DNA of 64,000 nucleotides from Apoderus coryli (taxonomy: Eukaryota; Arthropoda; Insecta; Coleoptera; Attelabidae), in NCBI GenBank assembly GCA_911728435.2, contig OU452207.1, forward strand, positions 14,116,182 to 14,180,181, in the 5' to 3' direction. The position numbers were made by a program, and so were the translations under genes. Below the pieces are notes generated by a model, which was not told where the DNA came from, did no database searches, and worked only from the letters and a program-made list of their open reading frames with translations. Positions within the stretch are counted from its first letter, which is position 1; the number at the start of each line of letters is the position of its first letter. Below are positions 10,094 to 19,902 of this stretch, piece after piece.

Positions 10094-13000
10094 GAAAAAA
10101 TCGAAATTCAGAAAATCGAAATTCAGAAAATCGAAATTCAGAAAATAGAAAGTAAAATGGAAGCCCAGAAATTACAAGATCAACTCAAAATCTTGGAAAT
10201 GCAAAATGAAATTGAAGAATTAGCCGACAACAGTGATATTGATTCATCAGTATGTACTCACAATCTAATTGATGATATAGAGAGCGTAACATCTATTCAG
10301 AAAACTAGTAAGTGGGTTGAAGAACTGAATTCGAACGAAGGACACTTGTCTAAGTCCAGAGAAATTGAAAATTCAGACATAAAGGTACTGTGTGATTCCA
10401 TTTCAAAAGCTTTTAATACAATTTCAAACACCGCTGATCAAAAAATAAACGACAAATTTATCACAAGACAAGTAGTCGAACGCGACTTTCCATACTTTGA
10501 CGGAAATCCTGAAGAGTGGCCAGTTTTCATCAGTCAGTTTAACAGAATATCAGCTATGTGCGATTATTCTAATGAAGAAAAAATAGTTAAGTTGCAAAAA
10601 TGTTTAAAAGGTCAAGCCAAACTTGCAGTTTCGGGAATGATGTTGTCTCCGCAAAATGTTGATCTAGTTATAGACACATTGAAAATGCGTTTCGGACGTT
10701 CAGATATCATTATCAAGAAATTAATTTCCAAAATAAAGACCTATCCACAAATTAAAGAGTATCAACTTGAGTTGTTAATAAATTTTTCAAGCCATGTAAG
10801 TTCTCTGACAGCGACCATTAAATCTTTGGGTCAACCCGAACATCTGAAAAATCCGGAAGTATTAGAATGTTTGGTTCACAAAATTCCGGACACTCTGAAG
10901 CTTCGTTGGGGTGAAGAAATAAGAAGATGTTGTGAAAAAGTTGATCTAAGCATTTTCGCTGATTTTATTGTCGACATTGCTAAATCGGCATGCTATGTGA
11001 GTACACCTAAGTTTGACATACAAAGACCTCAAAAAATCAAGCCATATGAATCCAGTTTTATTACAAGTGATATTGAAGACTTAATTTGTCCTTATTGTGA
11101 TGGTAAAGGCCACAAGATTAGGGATTGAAGAAAATTAACAAACGATGACGTAAAGACTAGATGGGAAATTGTTAGTAAAAAGAAGTTGTGTTTCTCCTGC
11201 CTCAGAAGCAAACACAGAACCGGAAATTGTAGATTAAAACGTTCCTGTAATGTAGATGGTTGTCGTCGTATGCATAATAAGTTACTTCACACTGAAAACC
11301 AAACATATGAAGTCAGAAGAGAACAGAACAATGGGGAAATTCCTAGTACGTCTTCAGAAAATGTGCTAGCTACAGGCAGTGGTTCCAAAAATGTGTTACT
11401 ACGAATGGTTAAAGTGAAGATTTATGGAGAAGATCGAAAATTTGTAGAAACAGTAGCAATTTGTGATGAAGCTTCTACAGTAACATTAATAGATAGATCT
11501 ATAACTGATAAGCTACACTTGCAGGGAAAATCTGAAACGTTATGCCTTCAGTGGACAAATAATTTCGTATCAGAACATGAAAAATCAATTTGCTTAGATT
11601 TACAAATATCTGGAGATTTTCCAAATGCTAAATTGTTTACCTTGAAGAATGTTAGAACTGTTAATAATTTATCTATGCCTTTACAAATTATAACAGAGGA
11701 AGACTGGAAAGCGTATCCATACTTGAGAGACATCCCATTTTCAGAAATTAATGAGAGGCCAATGATCCTATTGGGGCAAGATAATATACACCTTACTGTC
11801 GCTCGTAAAGTTATACAGGGTCCTGAAAATTCACCTATTGCCACAAAAACAAATTTAGGTTACATTATGCATGGAAACCAGGATACTAAAGCACATACGA
11901 AACAATTCTATTCATTTCACGTATGCGACGTTCACAAATCAGACGAAGAACTTCATCAATTAGTTAAGCAGTCATTCTCATGTGATACTTTTGGAATATT
12001 ACCTGAGAAAATTAAAACGACAACTGACGAAATTCGAGCTACTGAAATTATGAAAAGAACTGCGAAGTATGCTGGACAGAAATATGAAATTGGACTTCTT
12101 TGGAAAGCAGACAACATTCACCTACCAGAAAGTAAAACAACGGCCATTAGAAGATTAAATTGCATTGAAAGAAGAGTACTTAAAGACTGTAGTTTACGAG
12201 AAAAATACAGTGACAAAATTCAAAGTTACGTCAGTCAAGGATATGCACGAAAACTGTTAAAGGAAGAAGCAAAAATAGAAGGACCAAGGTGCTGGTATTT
12301 ACCACATTTTCCAGTTGTCAATATTAATAAACCCAATAAAGTGAGGTTAGTTTTTGATGCCGCTTCCAAGTCAAATGGTACCAGCTTGAATGATAACCTA
12401 TTAGCAGGACCAGATCTTTTACAGCCCTTGGTGGAAGTTTTAATGAAGTTCCGACAGAGAAAAATAGCATTTTGTGCAGATATCAGAGACATGTTTCTTC
12501 GTGTTGGAATTCAAAAAGAAGATAGAAGCTCACTACGATTTCTTTGGCGAAATAACATCAAGGATAATTACGAAACATATGAGATGCAGTCTATGATATT
12601 TGGAGCTTCATGTTCGCCAACATGCGCCCAGTACATTAAAAATTTGAATGCCTATGATCATACAGAAGATCCTGAAATTATAAATGCTATTACTAAGAAA
12701 CATTATGTTGACGATTACCTCGACTGTACAGATGATGAAGAAGCTGCTTTAAGAAGAATAATTGAAGTTAAAAGAATTCAGAAATTGGGTGGTTTTGACC
12801 TGGTTGGTTGGATTTCAAACTCTGAAAACGTCATGAAATCATTATCGGAAAACGATGAATTTTGTAAGGATTTATGTAATAGTGATTATTCAATTCAACG
12901 CGTACTCGGTCTATTTTGGGATTCTAAGATTGACATCATTTGTTTTAAAGTAAAGATGGACTGTATTGAATTTACTCAAGATTGTCGACCTACCAAACGT

Positions 13001-15289
13001 CAAGTTTTGAGATTTGTTATGGCTGTTTTTGATCCACTTGGTCTAGTAGTAAATTTAACAATACGGGGAAGAATATTTATACAGGATATATGGCGTAGCG
13101 GAATAGGATGGGATGATTCTATTGATGTCGAATTATTTAGAGAGTGGACAATCTGGTTGAACGATCTTCGACAAGTATCTGAACTAAAAATACCAAGATG
13201 TTACTGTGAACAGATCCCCACCGCTAAACAAATAGAACTACACATATTTTGTGACGCTAGTAAACAAGCATTTGCTAGTGTTGCATATTTAAGAGTTGTA
13301 GGTAGAAATGACAATGTTGATGTTGCTTTAATTATGGCAAAAGCTCGTGTAGCGCCTACAAAACCAATTTCGATACCTCGTTTGGAGTTACAAGCAGCGT
13401 TGATGGGAAGTCGTTTAAAAACTACTGTCTGGAATACTTTAGAAATTAAAATTAACAAACTTTATATGTGGACGGATTCGACAACTGTATTATATTGGAT
13501 AAAAGGCGATGGACGAAAATTAGGACAGTTTGAAGCACATCGCATTGGTGAAATCCAAGAACTTACCGATTCATCCGACTGGCACTGGGTTCCTTCATCT
13601 CAAAACGCAGCTGATCTCGCAACAAGGGTTCATGACAAAGATCACAACATTATGACAGATTTTAAGAAATGGTATGCTGGTCCAGAATTTTTGTTATCAA
13701 CGGATAAAAACGTATGGCCTTCTAAAAACTTTGGTAAAAATTTAATAGAAGGTGAAGCAAATAATGAAGTTCAGCTTTTAACAGTTCAGAATTGTAAACT
13801 TCAAAATTCTAGCTCTCATTTACCTGACATTTCTAGATTTTCAAAATGGTCACGCTTAATAAGAGCCACAGCTTACGTATTTAAATATGCCAGAATTTTG
13901 ATATCTAAGAAATTTAAAAATAAGAACGTTCCTAAAGAATTGACAACAGCGGATGTACAAGAAGCAGAATTAAAATGGGTTAAGCAATGTCAGTGGGATT
14001 CGTTTCATGAAGATATAGAAATTCTGACCAATAATAAAATGTTAAAGCCCAATAGTGCACTAAAAGCATTATCACCGATATTAGACAGTGACGGACTACT
14101 TAAAATAAGAGGAAGGATTGATCTTGCACCCAACAACGTACAAATTACAAAACGACCATTAATTTTGGCACCTAAACATAGATATACGCAACTTTTACTG
14201 CAAAAATATCACGATGACTATAATCACCAAGGGATTGAAACAGTTTTAAATGAAGTTAGGCAGAGATTTTGGATTTTGAAAGGACGCGTAGCAGTAAAAG
14301 CCGCCTTTAAAAAGTGTCAGAAATGTCGAGTTGCAAAAGCGAAACCAGAACATCCTGAAATGGGTCAACTTCCTGCAGTTAGACTTACACCGAATATCCA
14401 GCCGTTCACTTACTGCGGTGTCGATTATTTCGGACCTATGTATGTATCAGTCGGAAGACGACGTGAAAAAAGATGGGGTGTACTATTTACATGCTTAACT
14501 GTAAGAGCCGTACATTTAGAAGTTGCTCATTCGTTAACGGCTGATTCGGCTATAATGGCTGTGAGAAGAATGGCGTCAAGAAGAATTCAGCCCCGGGTGA
14601 TTTACTCCGATAACGGCACGAATTTTCGAGGAGGAGCTGAAGAATTAAGACAAGCTTTAAACAATTTAGACCAGGAAAAAATGAGACAAGTATTGTTAAA
14701 CTCTCATATAGATTGGAAATTTTTGCCTGCAGGTGCACCTCATATGGCCGGAGTGTGGGAGAGATTAATTCGTTCAGTAAAATCATCTCTAAAGAACGTG
14801 TTACATGGACAAGTTTTAAAAGATGAGTTATTACTTACCTTATTCGCTGAGGTTGAGAACATTATAAATTCACGACCATTAACGAAAGTTTCCGGGGATC
14901 CTGATGATTTAGAGTCACTAACGCCTAACCATTTTCTTCGAGGAACTTCGAATAATTTAAATTATTATGGTCCACTTACTACTGATCTAAGAAAAGAATG
15001 GAGCAAGTCCCAAAATTTAGTAGAATCATTTTGGAAACGATGGACTAAAGACTATTTACCGACCTTGAACAGACGATCGAAATGGAATAAAGATGGCAAA
15101 CCAATTAACGAAGGAGACATTGTGGTAGTGGTTGACGAAAGTGCTCCACGGAAATCGTGGAAACTTGCGAAGGTATTGACTCTTTTTCCCGGTCCTGACG
15201 GAAAAGTCAGAGTTGTAGATTTGAAGACAGCATCAGGCATATTCCGTCGGCCAGTAGCAAAGTTATGTCGGATTGATATGGACAATTGA
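10088..15289 (+). pseudogene. BEL-2 gag-pol polyprotein frame with one in-frame TGA
   Basis: One frame runs from an ATG at 10088 (or 10040, inside the LTR) to TGA/TAA-side 15289, interrupted only by TGA at 11126-11128. The N-terminus has three 15-bp repeats coding for IEIQK, then the gag core (DFPYFDGNPEEWPVFISQF) and the knuckle start CPYCDGKGHK; the TGA sits where the last cysteine of that knuckle is expected. Downstream come CFSCLRSKHRTGNC, the protease box (CDEASTVTLID), reverse transcriptase (YVDD near 12705), RNase H (FCDASKQAFAS near 13250; WTDS near 13470), the integrase zinc part and core (DYFGP near 14425; SDNGTN near 14610), and the C-terminal domain to 15289. Either the stop inactivates it or it is read through; no suppressor context was assessed. 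Confidence 0.85.
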
Positions 15290-15296
15290 TATTGTC

Positions 15297-15311
15297 GAGT
15301 GGTGGAAGAAA
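15297..15311 (+). promoter_or_regulatory. Polypurine tract of BEL-2
   Basis: A purine-rich run GAGTGGTGGAAGAAA lies directly before the 3' LTR (15312), the position used to prime plus-strand DNA in LTR elements. Confidence 0.6.
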
Positions 15312-15508
15312 TGTTAAATATTTAGTTAATAATAATAGTTTAGTCCCTGTATGTTAATGTATTGTTACATTGTTATTGTTGGAATAGGAGAAAATGTCAT
15401 GTCAGTTAATATAAAAAAGTCAGTCATAAATAAAATATTTGCCAATATCCAATACGTCTTTAAAACATACTATATTCAGACATAAAGGCTATACGACAGT
15501 CTTTTACA
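15312..15508 (+). repeat. 3' LTR of BEL-2
   Basis: It starts TGTTAAATAT and ends TTTTACA and is followed by the target duplication ATTTA. Only 15312-15404 has a partner in the truncated 5' LTR. Confidence 0.8.
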
Positions 15509-15727
15509 ATTTATTTATTGACAAATAATTATTACCATATAAGTAAATTAACTTATATTAATGATACTACATGTAGTTTGCATTTGCATTGCATCAATTT
15601 GATGTAAATCATCAATCACCCCGGTATACTCCATTCGGCAATGTTCGGAATTAACTGCTAGAATTTTAACTGCTGTTTTCACACTGGTATTTTTAATTCT
15701 GTTTACAAAAAATTTTTTAGAAAGGAG

Positions 15728-15767
15728 ATGTACCTGAGGAAGGCGAATAAGCCGAAACGTTGTACAT
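15728..15767 (+). ncRNA. Hammerhead-ribozyme-like core (2 of 4)
   Basis: CTGAGGA (15734-15740) is followed by a GGC/GCC hairpin and GAAAC (15754-15758). ATGTAC (15728-15733) and GTACAT (15762-15767) are exact complements and close the structure. The core differs from the consensus by G for U at the sixth position of CUGAUGA... so activity is doubtful. It lies just outside the 3' end of satellite copy A and is followed by AATAAA (about 15776). Confidence 0.4.
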
Positions 15768-15789
15768 TGACATGAAATAAACATATTTC

Positions 15790-16305
15790 AAAAGGGAAAA
15801 AAAATCGCTTATAAGAACCTTAAATCCCAAGAAAAGAAAAGAATAAAAAAAAACTGTAACAAGGTTCAAGAAAAATACATTACCAAAATAAATACTTTGT
15901 TTGTTGCAAAGAAATATTTATTTCTTCAAACAGTCTTTTTCTAGAAATTAATTTGCAAATATTATTATTAATAAAACCAGAAACTGTTTGCATCAATTGT
16001 TCAAAAAACACCTACACACGTAATATTTTTGGGGATTGTTTCATTTTGCACACCTTGTAGATCTGATTTAACCCATTTAAGTCCCGAATAATTTTTTTGT
16101 CAAAACATACAATTTTTTTCAAATAGTTTGTATAGTATTACTATAAGAAGCCATAGAAAAAGCTTTTTTTTTCTTCTATATCTTATTTTTGCTAAAAAAT
16201 GAGTAAAATGAATGATACCATATGGTATCCGTGGGTGTTAGTGACATGTTGAAATATTTTTTTATGATAAAGTTGCAATAATTAAACAATACATTTTAGG
16301 ACATT
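15790..16305. other. AT-rich non-coding stretch
   Basis: No gene, tandem repeat or recognisable element is seen in this stretch. Confidence 0.35.
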
Positions 16306-16390
16306 TTATAATATAAACAAGAAATCCCTTGCGGTATTTCCCAGTCGTTTTGTGGTAGTTTTATCTATGCAAAAAGTCATTATATGTCAT
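16306..16390 (+). repeat. Dispersed repeat, inverted partner of 985-1075
   Basis: About 75 bp match the reverse complement of 1001-1075 with few mismatches (shared word TTTCCCAGTCGTTTTG). An A-rich tract follows (16395-16520). Confidence 0.7.
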
Positions 16391-16519
16391 GTGAAGTTAT
16401 AAAAGAAAATAAACAAAAAAAATTCAAAAAAAAAAGTTTTGAAAAAAAATTTGAAAAGAAAAAATTAAAAAAAAATCAAAAACAAAATAAAAAAAAAAAA
16501 TAAAAAATAAATAAATAAA

Positions 16520-16575
16520 GAGCTGGGATTCGAACCCCTAACCTTTCGCATGCGAAGCGAACGCCCTATTTTAAT
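16520..16575 (-). other. tRNA-like 3' half (SINE or tRNA relic)
   Basis: On the minus strand a perfect anticodon-type arm (stem TTCGC/GCGAA, 7-nt loop TTCGCAT, reading anticodon CGC) is followed by a T-arm-like GGGGTTCGAATCC (B-box). The D-arm and acceptor stem cannot be formed at the right distance, and an A-rich tail follows, so this is a tRNA-derived repeat or pseudogene rather than a working tRNA. Confidence 0.55.
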
Positions 16576-16599
16576 TTTAATAATATAGGTCCCAACTAC

Positions 16600-17585
16600 C
16601 TAACTGGTGAAATTTTCAATGGGATACATAGACCCTGTATAAAAATTTATGAGCCGATTCTACCTAAAAATACTGTGAAACTTAAAACAAATATATAAAA
16701 AACTTCAAATTAAAATTTTTTATGAGCTTATAGTTTCACCTCTAAAAAATCTTGAATTGAAATCTAAAAAAATTAAAAAAATACTGAAAATATTACTTTT
16801 CTGTCCTTAAAAAAATAAACAAATACATTTTTGACTCACCTCGTATATAAATTTAAAGTGTATGCTAAAAATTTCTTAACATTTAAAATTTATTTGATTG
16901 CAATCTGGAAAATTTGTTAAATATCGGCTAATTAAGGTTTTTTTTTTGCATCCTGTACATGCTGCTTATTAACTAATGTTGTTAATTTAAATAATAAATC
17001 CACTTGTCAACTTCAATAACCTTATAAAATTAATAATTATAAATTTTATACTAAATACCTACTATAAATATATTAGATAGGTATTTTAAATCTGCTAGCC
17101 TAAAAATGGCTGCCTATAATATGATTATCATCATAGGTGACGTTATTTTTTAGAACTACCATATCTCTCTATTTGAAAATTGTTGGTGTTAAATTAACGT
17201 TAACGTTAATAGCGGCGGACGTTATTTTTTAAGACTACCATATCTCTCTATTATGGTTTGTCATAATTTGGTAGTATTTTTTTCTAACGTTGGTGTCACT
17301 TGTTTTAGTTTAGTTGACACTTCTAGTTCACGTCATAATTTGGTTTTGGTTTGTTTTTTCTAACGACAGACAAATTGCTTGTGTCAAATAGTTTTTTATT
17401 ATTTTCTTTGTTTACATTAATAGCCTAAGAGTTTTCGGCATTATTTTTATGTTTAAGATCAATTTCTATCAACATGTTGTATATTGTAGTGTTATAAAAT
17501 GGTTATTCCGTATAGTTGTAGTTAATTTAGAAGTTGTCATAGCGTATTTGAAGTAATATTACTGAAAAAGTGATAATAACCTAAA
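16600..17585. other. Non-coding stretch with short direct repeats
   Basis: No gene is seen. The phrase GACGTTATTTTTTA.GACTACCATATCTCTCTATT occurs twice in part (about 17141 and 17219), suggesting a small local duplication. Confidence 0.35.
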
Positions 17586-17589
17586 GTGA

Positions 17590-17935
17590 CAGTGTCATGA
17601 GAGCCGTCAGATGGATGGATGTGATCATATAATTTTCAATAACCTAAGTCAGATGGATGGGAAATAGTTGATATCTCCCTCTGCGTCGCACACAACATGA
17701 ACTTTTGCAGATGTAATTAAATGAATTAATAAAATAGTGTGGCCGCCTTAAGTCCCCTTGAAAAGTACCCGTTGGGATGCAGCAAAAAACAAATTTTCTA
17801 TATATACCGACCTGCGGCTGCACCTTCGGTGCAGCTTTAAGTTAGGTCACATAGATAGCGGTCATTTTTTTGCAGATTTTCGACGACAAAAACAGCACTA
17901 TCAGATTTTATAAGGATTAATCATTCTGGCTTCCT
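17590..17935 (-). repeat. Inverted copy of the 360-700 repeat
   Basis: Modules match the reverse complement of 440-700 in mirrored order: the segment with GAGAGCCGTCAGATGGATGG, then CTCTGCGTCGCACA, then CAGATTTTCGACGAC. The right arm contains additional sequence compared with the left. It is the same family that appears in plus orientation at 51070-51360. Confidence 0.7.
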
Positions 17936-18153
17936 TTATTATAATTAAAATGCTCATGGGTAAAAAAAAACATTCTAGTGATTTTTCATCAGATCTGACA
18001 CTAGTGTCATGACAAAAGAACAGCTGATTAGATTAAATCTTTGAGCAGAATGACGTTTAATTCCATCACCGACCAACTATGGAGAATTGCATGTGGAAGT
18101 TTTCTGTCTCACGTACTCATTTTCAAAATAATGAAATATCGTTATTTTTTCAG

Positions 18154-19257
18154 GAGTGGAATTTCGCTATATTCCTAACACGAATGGTGTACCAATAGTT
18201 GCTGATATGTCCTCAAATATTATGACACGAAAATTTGATGTATCTAAGGTAAGTTGTTATTTTTTCCTCATAGTAATTGGGAACATTGTTATAAGCGGCT
18301 TATTGGTAATAACGCATATAATTATTTTCAGTTCGGTGTCATTTTCGGGGGAGCCCAAAAGAACATTGGCCCTGCTGGGGTTGTAGTTGTAATTGTACGC
18401 GAAGATCTGTTGGGAAGTCCCATGAAAATATGTCCGTCAGTTATGGACTTTACAGCTGTGTCAAAAGCCAACTCAGTCTTAAATACCCCTGCTACATTTT
18501 CGTAAGTATTTTTAGAAGAAAAGTTCCTATCCACAACCTATTACTTCTTGAAGATTATTAGTTCCAAGACCTTAAGGCACCCATACATTATCAAACATTT
18601 ATATATAATAATTTTCCAACGTATGGCAGTGTTTAATGCTTTTTTTGAACCCCTTAGTTACGTAATTAACGTTCACGTTATTAACTCATATAGTCACTCC
18701 TTACTTACGGCCAGTGATACCAAAATAGTAAAGGGGAATGGAACATTTTAGTTCTCAATAAAATTAAAATACTTAGCAAATCCACACCAACACTAACATC
18801 CCATTTTTTGAGTTTACTAATTCGACACGGTGCTTCTGAACGCAACAAATAAAGAGCATTTTTTGTTACAAAATTAATTGCCCAAGTTCAGTCTAATTTT
18901 GAAAGTATTATTGAATATTTGTTCTTGCAATATTGTAGAGTCTACGCCATGGAGAAAGTTCTCCAATGGATAAAGCGCAAAGGAGGTGTCGCGCAAATGT
19001 CTAACCAATCAACACAAAAGAGCCAATTGCTTTATGACGCAATAGATAATTCCAACAATTTCTACAGTTGTCCCATTGATAAAAATGTACAAAGTCGAAT
19101 TAATATACCATTTAGAGTTGGAGGTCCAAACGGTAATGAAGAATGGGAGCAGAAGTTCTTGGATGAAGCGGAAAAGCTGCTTATGTACCAATTGAAAGGT
19201 CACAGAACTGTTTGAGGAATTCGTGCCTCGTTATACATCGCAGTGTCGTTGGATGAT
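18154..19257 (+). pseudogene. Phosphoserine aminotransferase fragment (three exons, one nonsense codon)
   Basis: Three exons with good splice sites (18154-18248, 18332-18501, 18939-19257; donors GTAAGT) encode the central and C-terminal part of phosphoserine aminotransferase, the PLP enzyme that makes phosphoserine in serine synthesis. Exon 1 has PIVADMSSNI, exon 2 has [11 protein letters not shown] containing the expected PLP-binding lysine, and exon 3 has DEAEKL...LKGHRTV and GIRASLY. A TGA at 19213-19215 interrupts exon 3 in the phosphate-binding GHR..GGIRASLY region, where Gly is expected. The 5' exons and the last short exon are not visible. It could be a real gene with a variant or error at one base, or a duplicated pseudogene. 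Confidence 0.8.
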
Positions 19258-19344
19258 GTAAGTTACTCGTAAAATTTATAAAGGAGTTTCAAAAGAATAT
19301 TGAAACAAAATCGAATTAAATTATAGCTTATTTGTTACCTATAA

Positions 19345-19745
19345 TTTTTGGGTACGACACTTTGTTTTTTTTTGTATAGTTAAATAATAAGATTAAGGGC
19401 GACCCCTAATGAAGGTTTAGTGAAGGGGAGGGGAATGAAGCTGACTGCCTCCGCGCGGTGTTCCCTGGAAACGTTTTTGACGGCTAAACAGTCAGCAATA
19501 TTAATTTACAGTAGTTTAGTCCAGGTTAGGTCAGTTTAGGTTATCTTAGATAGGTCAGGTAGGTTAGGTGAGGTAGATTAGGTTGGTTAGGTTAGGTGTG
19601 GAGCTATTTTTACTTGATTAAGGAGTTTTTTCAAAAACTTATTAATTTGATCTCTCCGCTTATAGCATTGCCCTCTAGCGGTGGACCGCTAAAACAAATT
19701 TTTACAAGTTAAATAATAAATATGTTTTTTAAGGCAATAGTCTGT
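19345..19745 (+). repeat. Recurring repeat family with TTAGG-like words (copy 1 of 3)
   Basis: The block from the ACACTTTGTTTTTTTTTGTATAG-like start through GGGCGACCCCTAATGAAGG, CTGACTGCCTCCGCGCGG and a run of GGTTAGG-like words recurs at 50700-51040 and 63330-63740 with high identity. The G/T-rich part mixes TTAGG and TCAGG words irregularly. It is interspersed here, so a telomeric role is not implied. Confidence 0.75.
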
Positions 19746-19902
19746 CCATGAAACGATTATAAGTCGTGAAAAATAAAAAAGCTGCCAACCAGGTTTTTTT
19801 TCACGAATTTCTTCATCCATCTGATCCAGAAGGTTACAGTAATACTCAGAATAAATTGCTTTACCTTTCTGAAGACGTTTGATCAACACATTTTCATTCT
19901 AG

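Larger units (their letters stand above)
10001..15508 (+). mobile_element. Young BEL/Pao LTR retrotransposon (BEL-2)
   Basis: The element begins TGTTAAATAT and ends TTTTACA, and is flanked by the direct repeat ATTTA (9996-10000 and 15509-15513). The uninterrupted target is present in satellite copy C near 50190 and, in reverse complement, in copy B near 31165. The coding region carries the full BEL domain order with one internal stop. The 3' LTR is 197 bp, but the 5' LTR retains only its first 93 bp and is joined straight to gag, so U5-side sequence and the primer binding site are gone. The retained LTR parts are identical, which argues for a recent insertion. Confidence 0.9.
8759..15687 (+). 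mobile_element. Satellite-bearing element, copy A, split by a BEL element
   Basis: 8759-9870 is a tandem array of about seven monomers with a period close to 157 bp, each starting near GGCTCTGACGGGGTGTAAG. After the array comes a unique tail (9871-10000, continued at 15514-15687) ending TTTTCACACTGG. The tail is interrupted by the BEL element at 10001-15508. Copies B (30986-34129, minus) and C (47407-50367, plus) have the same array-tail arrangement and the same 3' terminus. The flanks are A on the left (8758) and T on the right (15688), without an obvious target duplication. A Helitron/Helentron-like non-autonomous element with central tandem repeats fits; the class is inference. Confidence 0.7.

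Noticed and set aside
12235..15285. Minus-strand frames of 77-98 codons inside BEL-2
   Set aside because: They are antisense shadows of the long gag-pol frame and show no family motifs.
15548..15784. Minus-strand 78-codon frame, also at 50228-50425
   Set aside because: It lies in the tail of the satellite-bearing element and recurs only because the tail is repeated; no protein features.
16520..16575. Functional tRNA-Ala(CGC) gene
   Set aside because: The anticodon arm is perfect, but D-arm and acceptor stem are missing and an A-rich tail follows, so it is a relic or SINE.
360..17935. Maverick/Polinton element bounded by the mirrored repeats
   Set aside because: No polymerase B, integrase of that type, packaging ATPase or capsid genes lie between; the interval holds unrelated BEL, hAT and satellite elements.
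19555..19610. Chromosome end or telomere array
   Set aside because: The GGTTAGG-like words are irregular, short and part of a repeat found three times inside the window.
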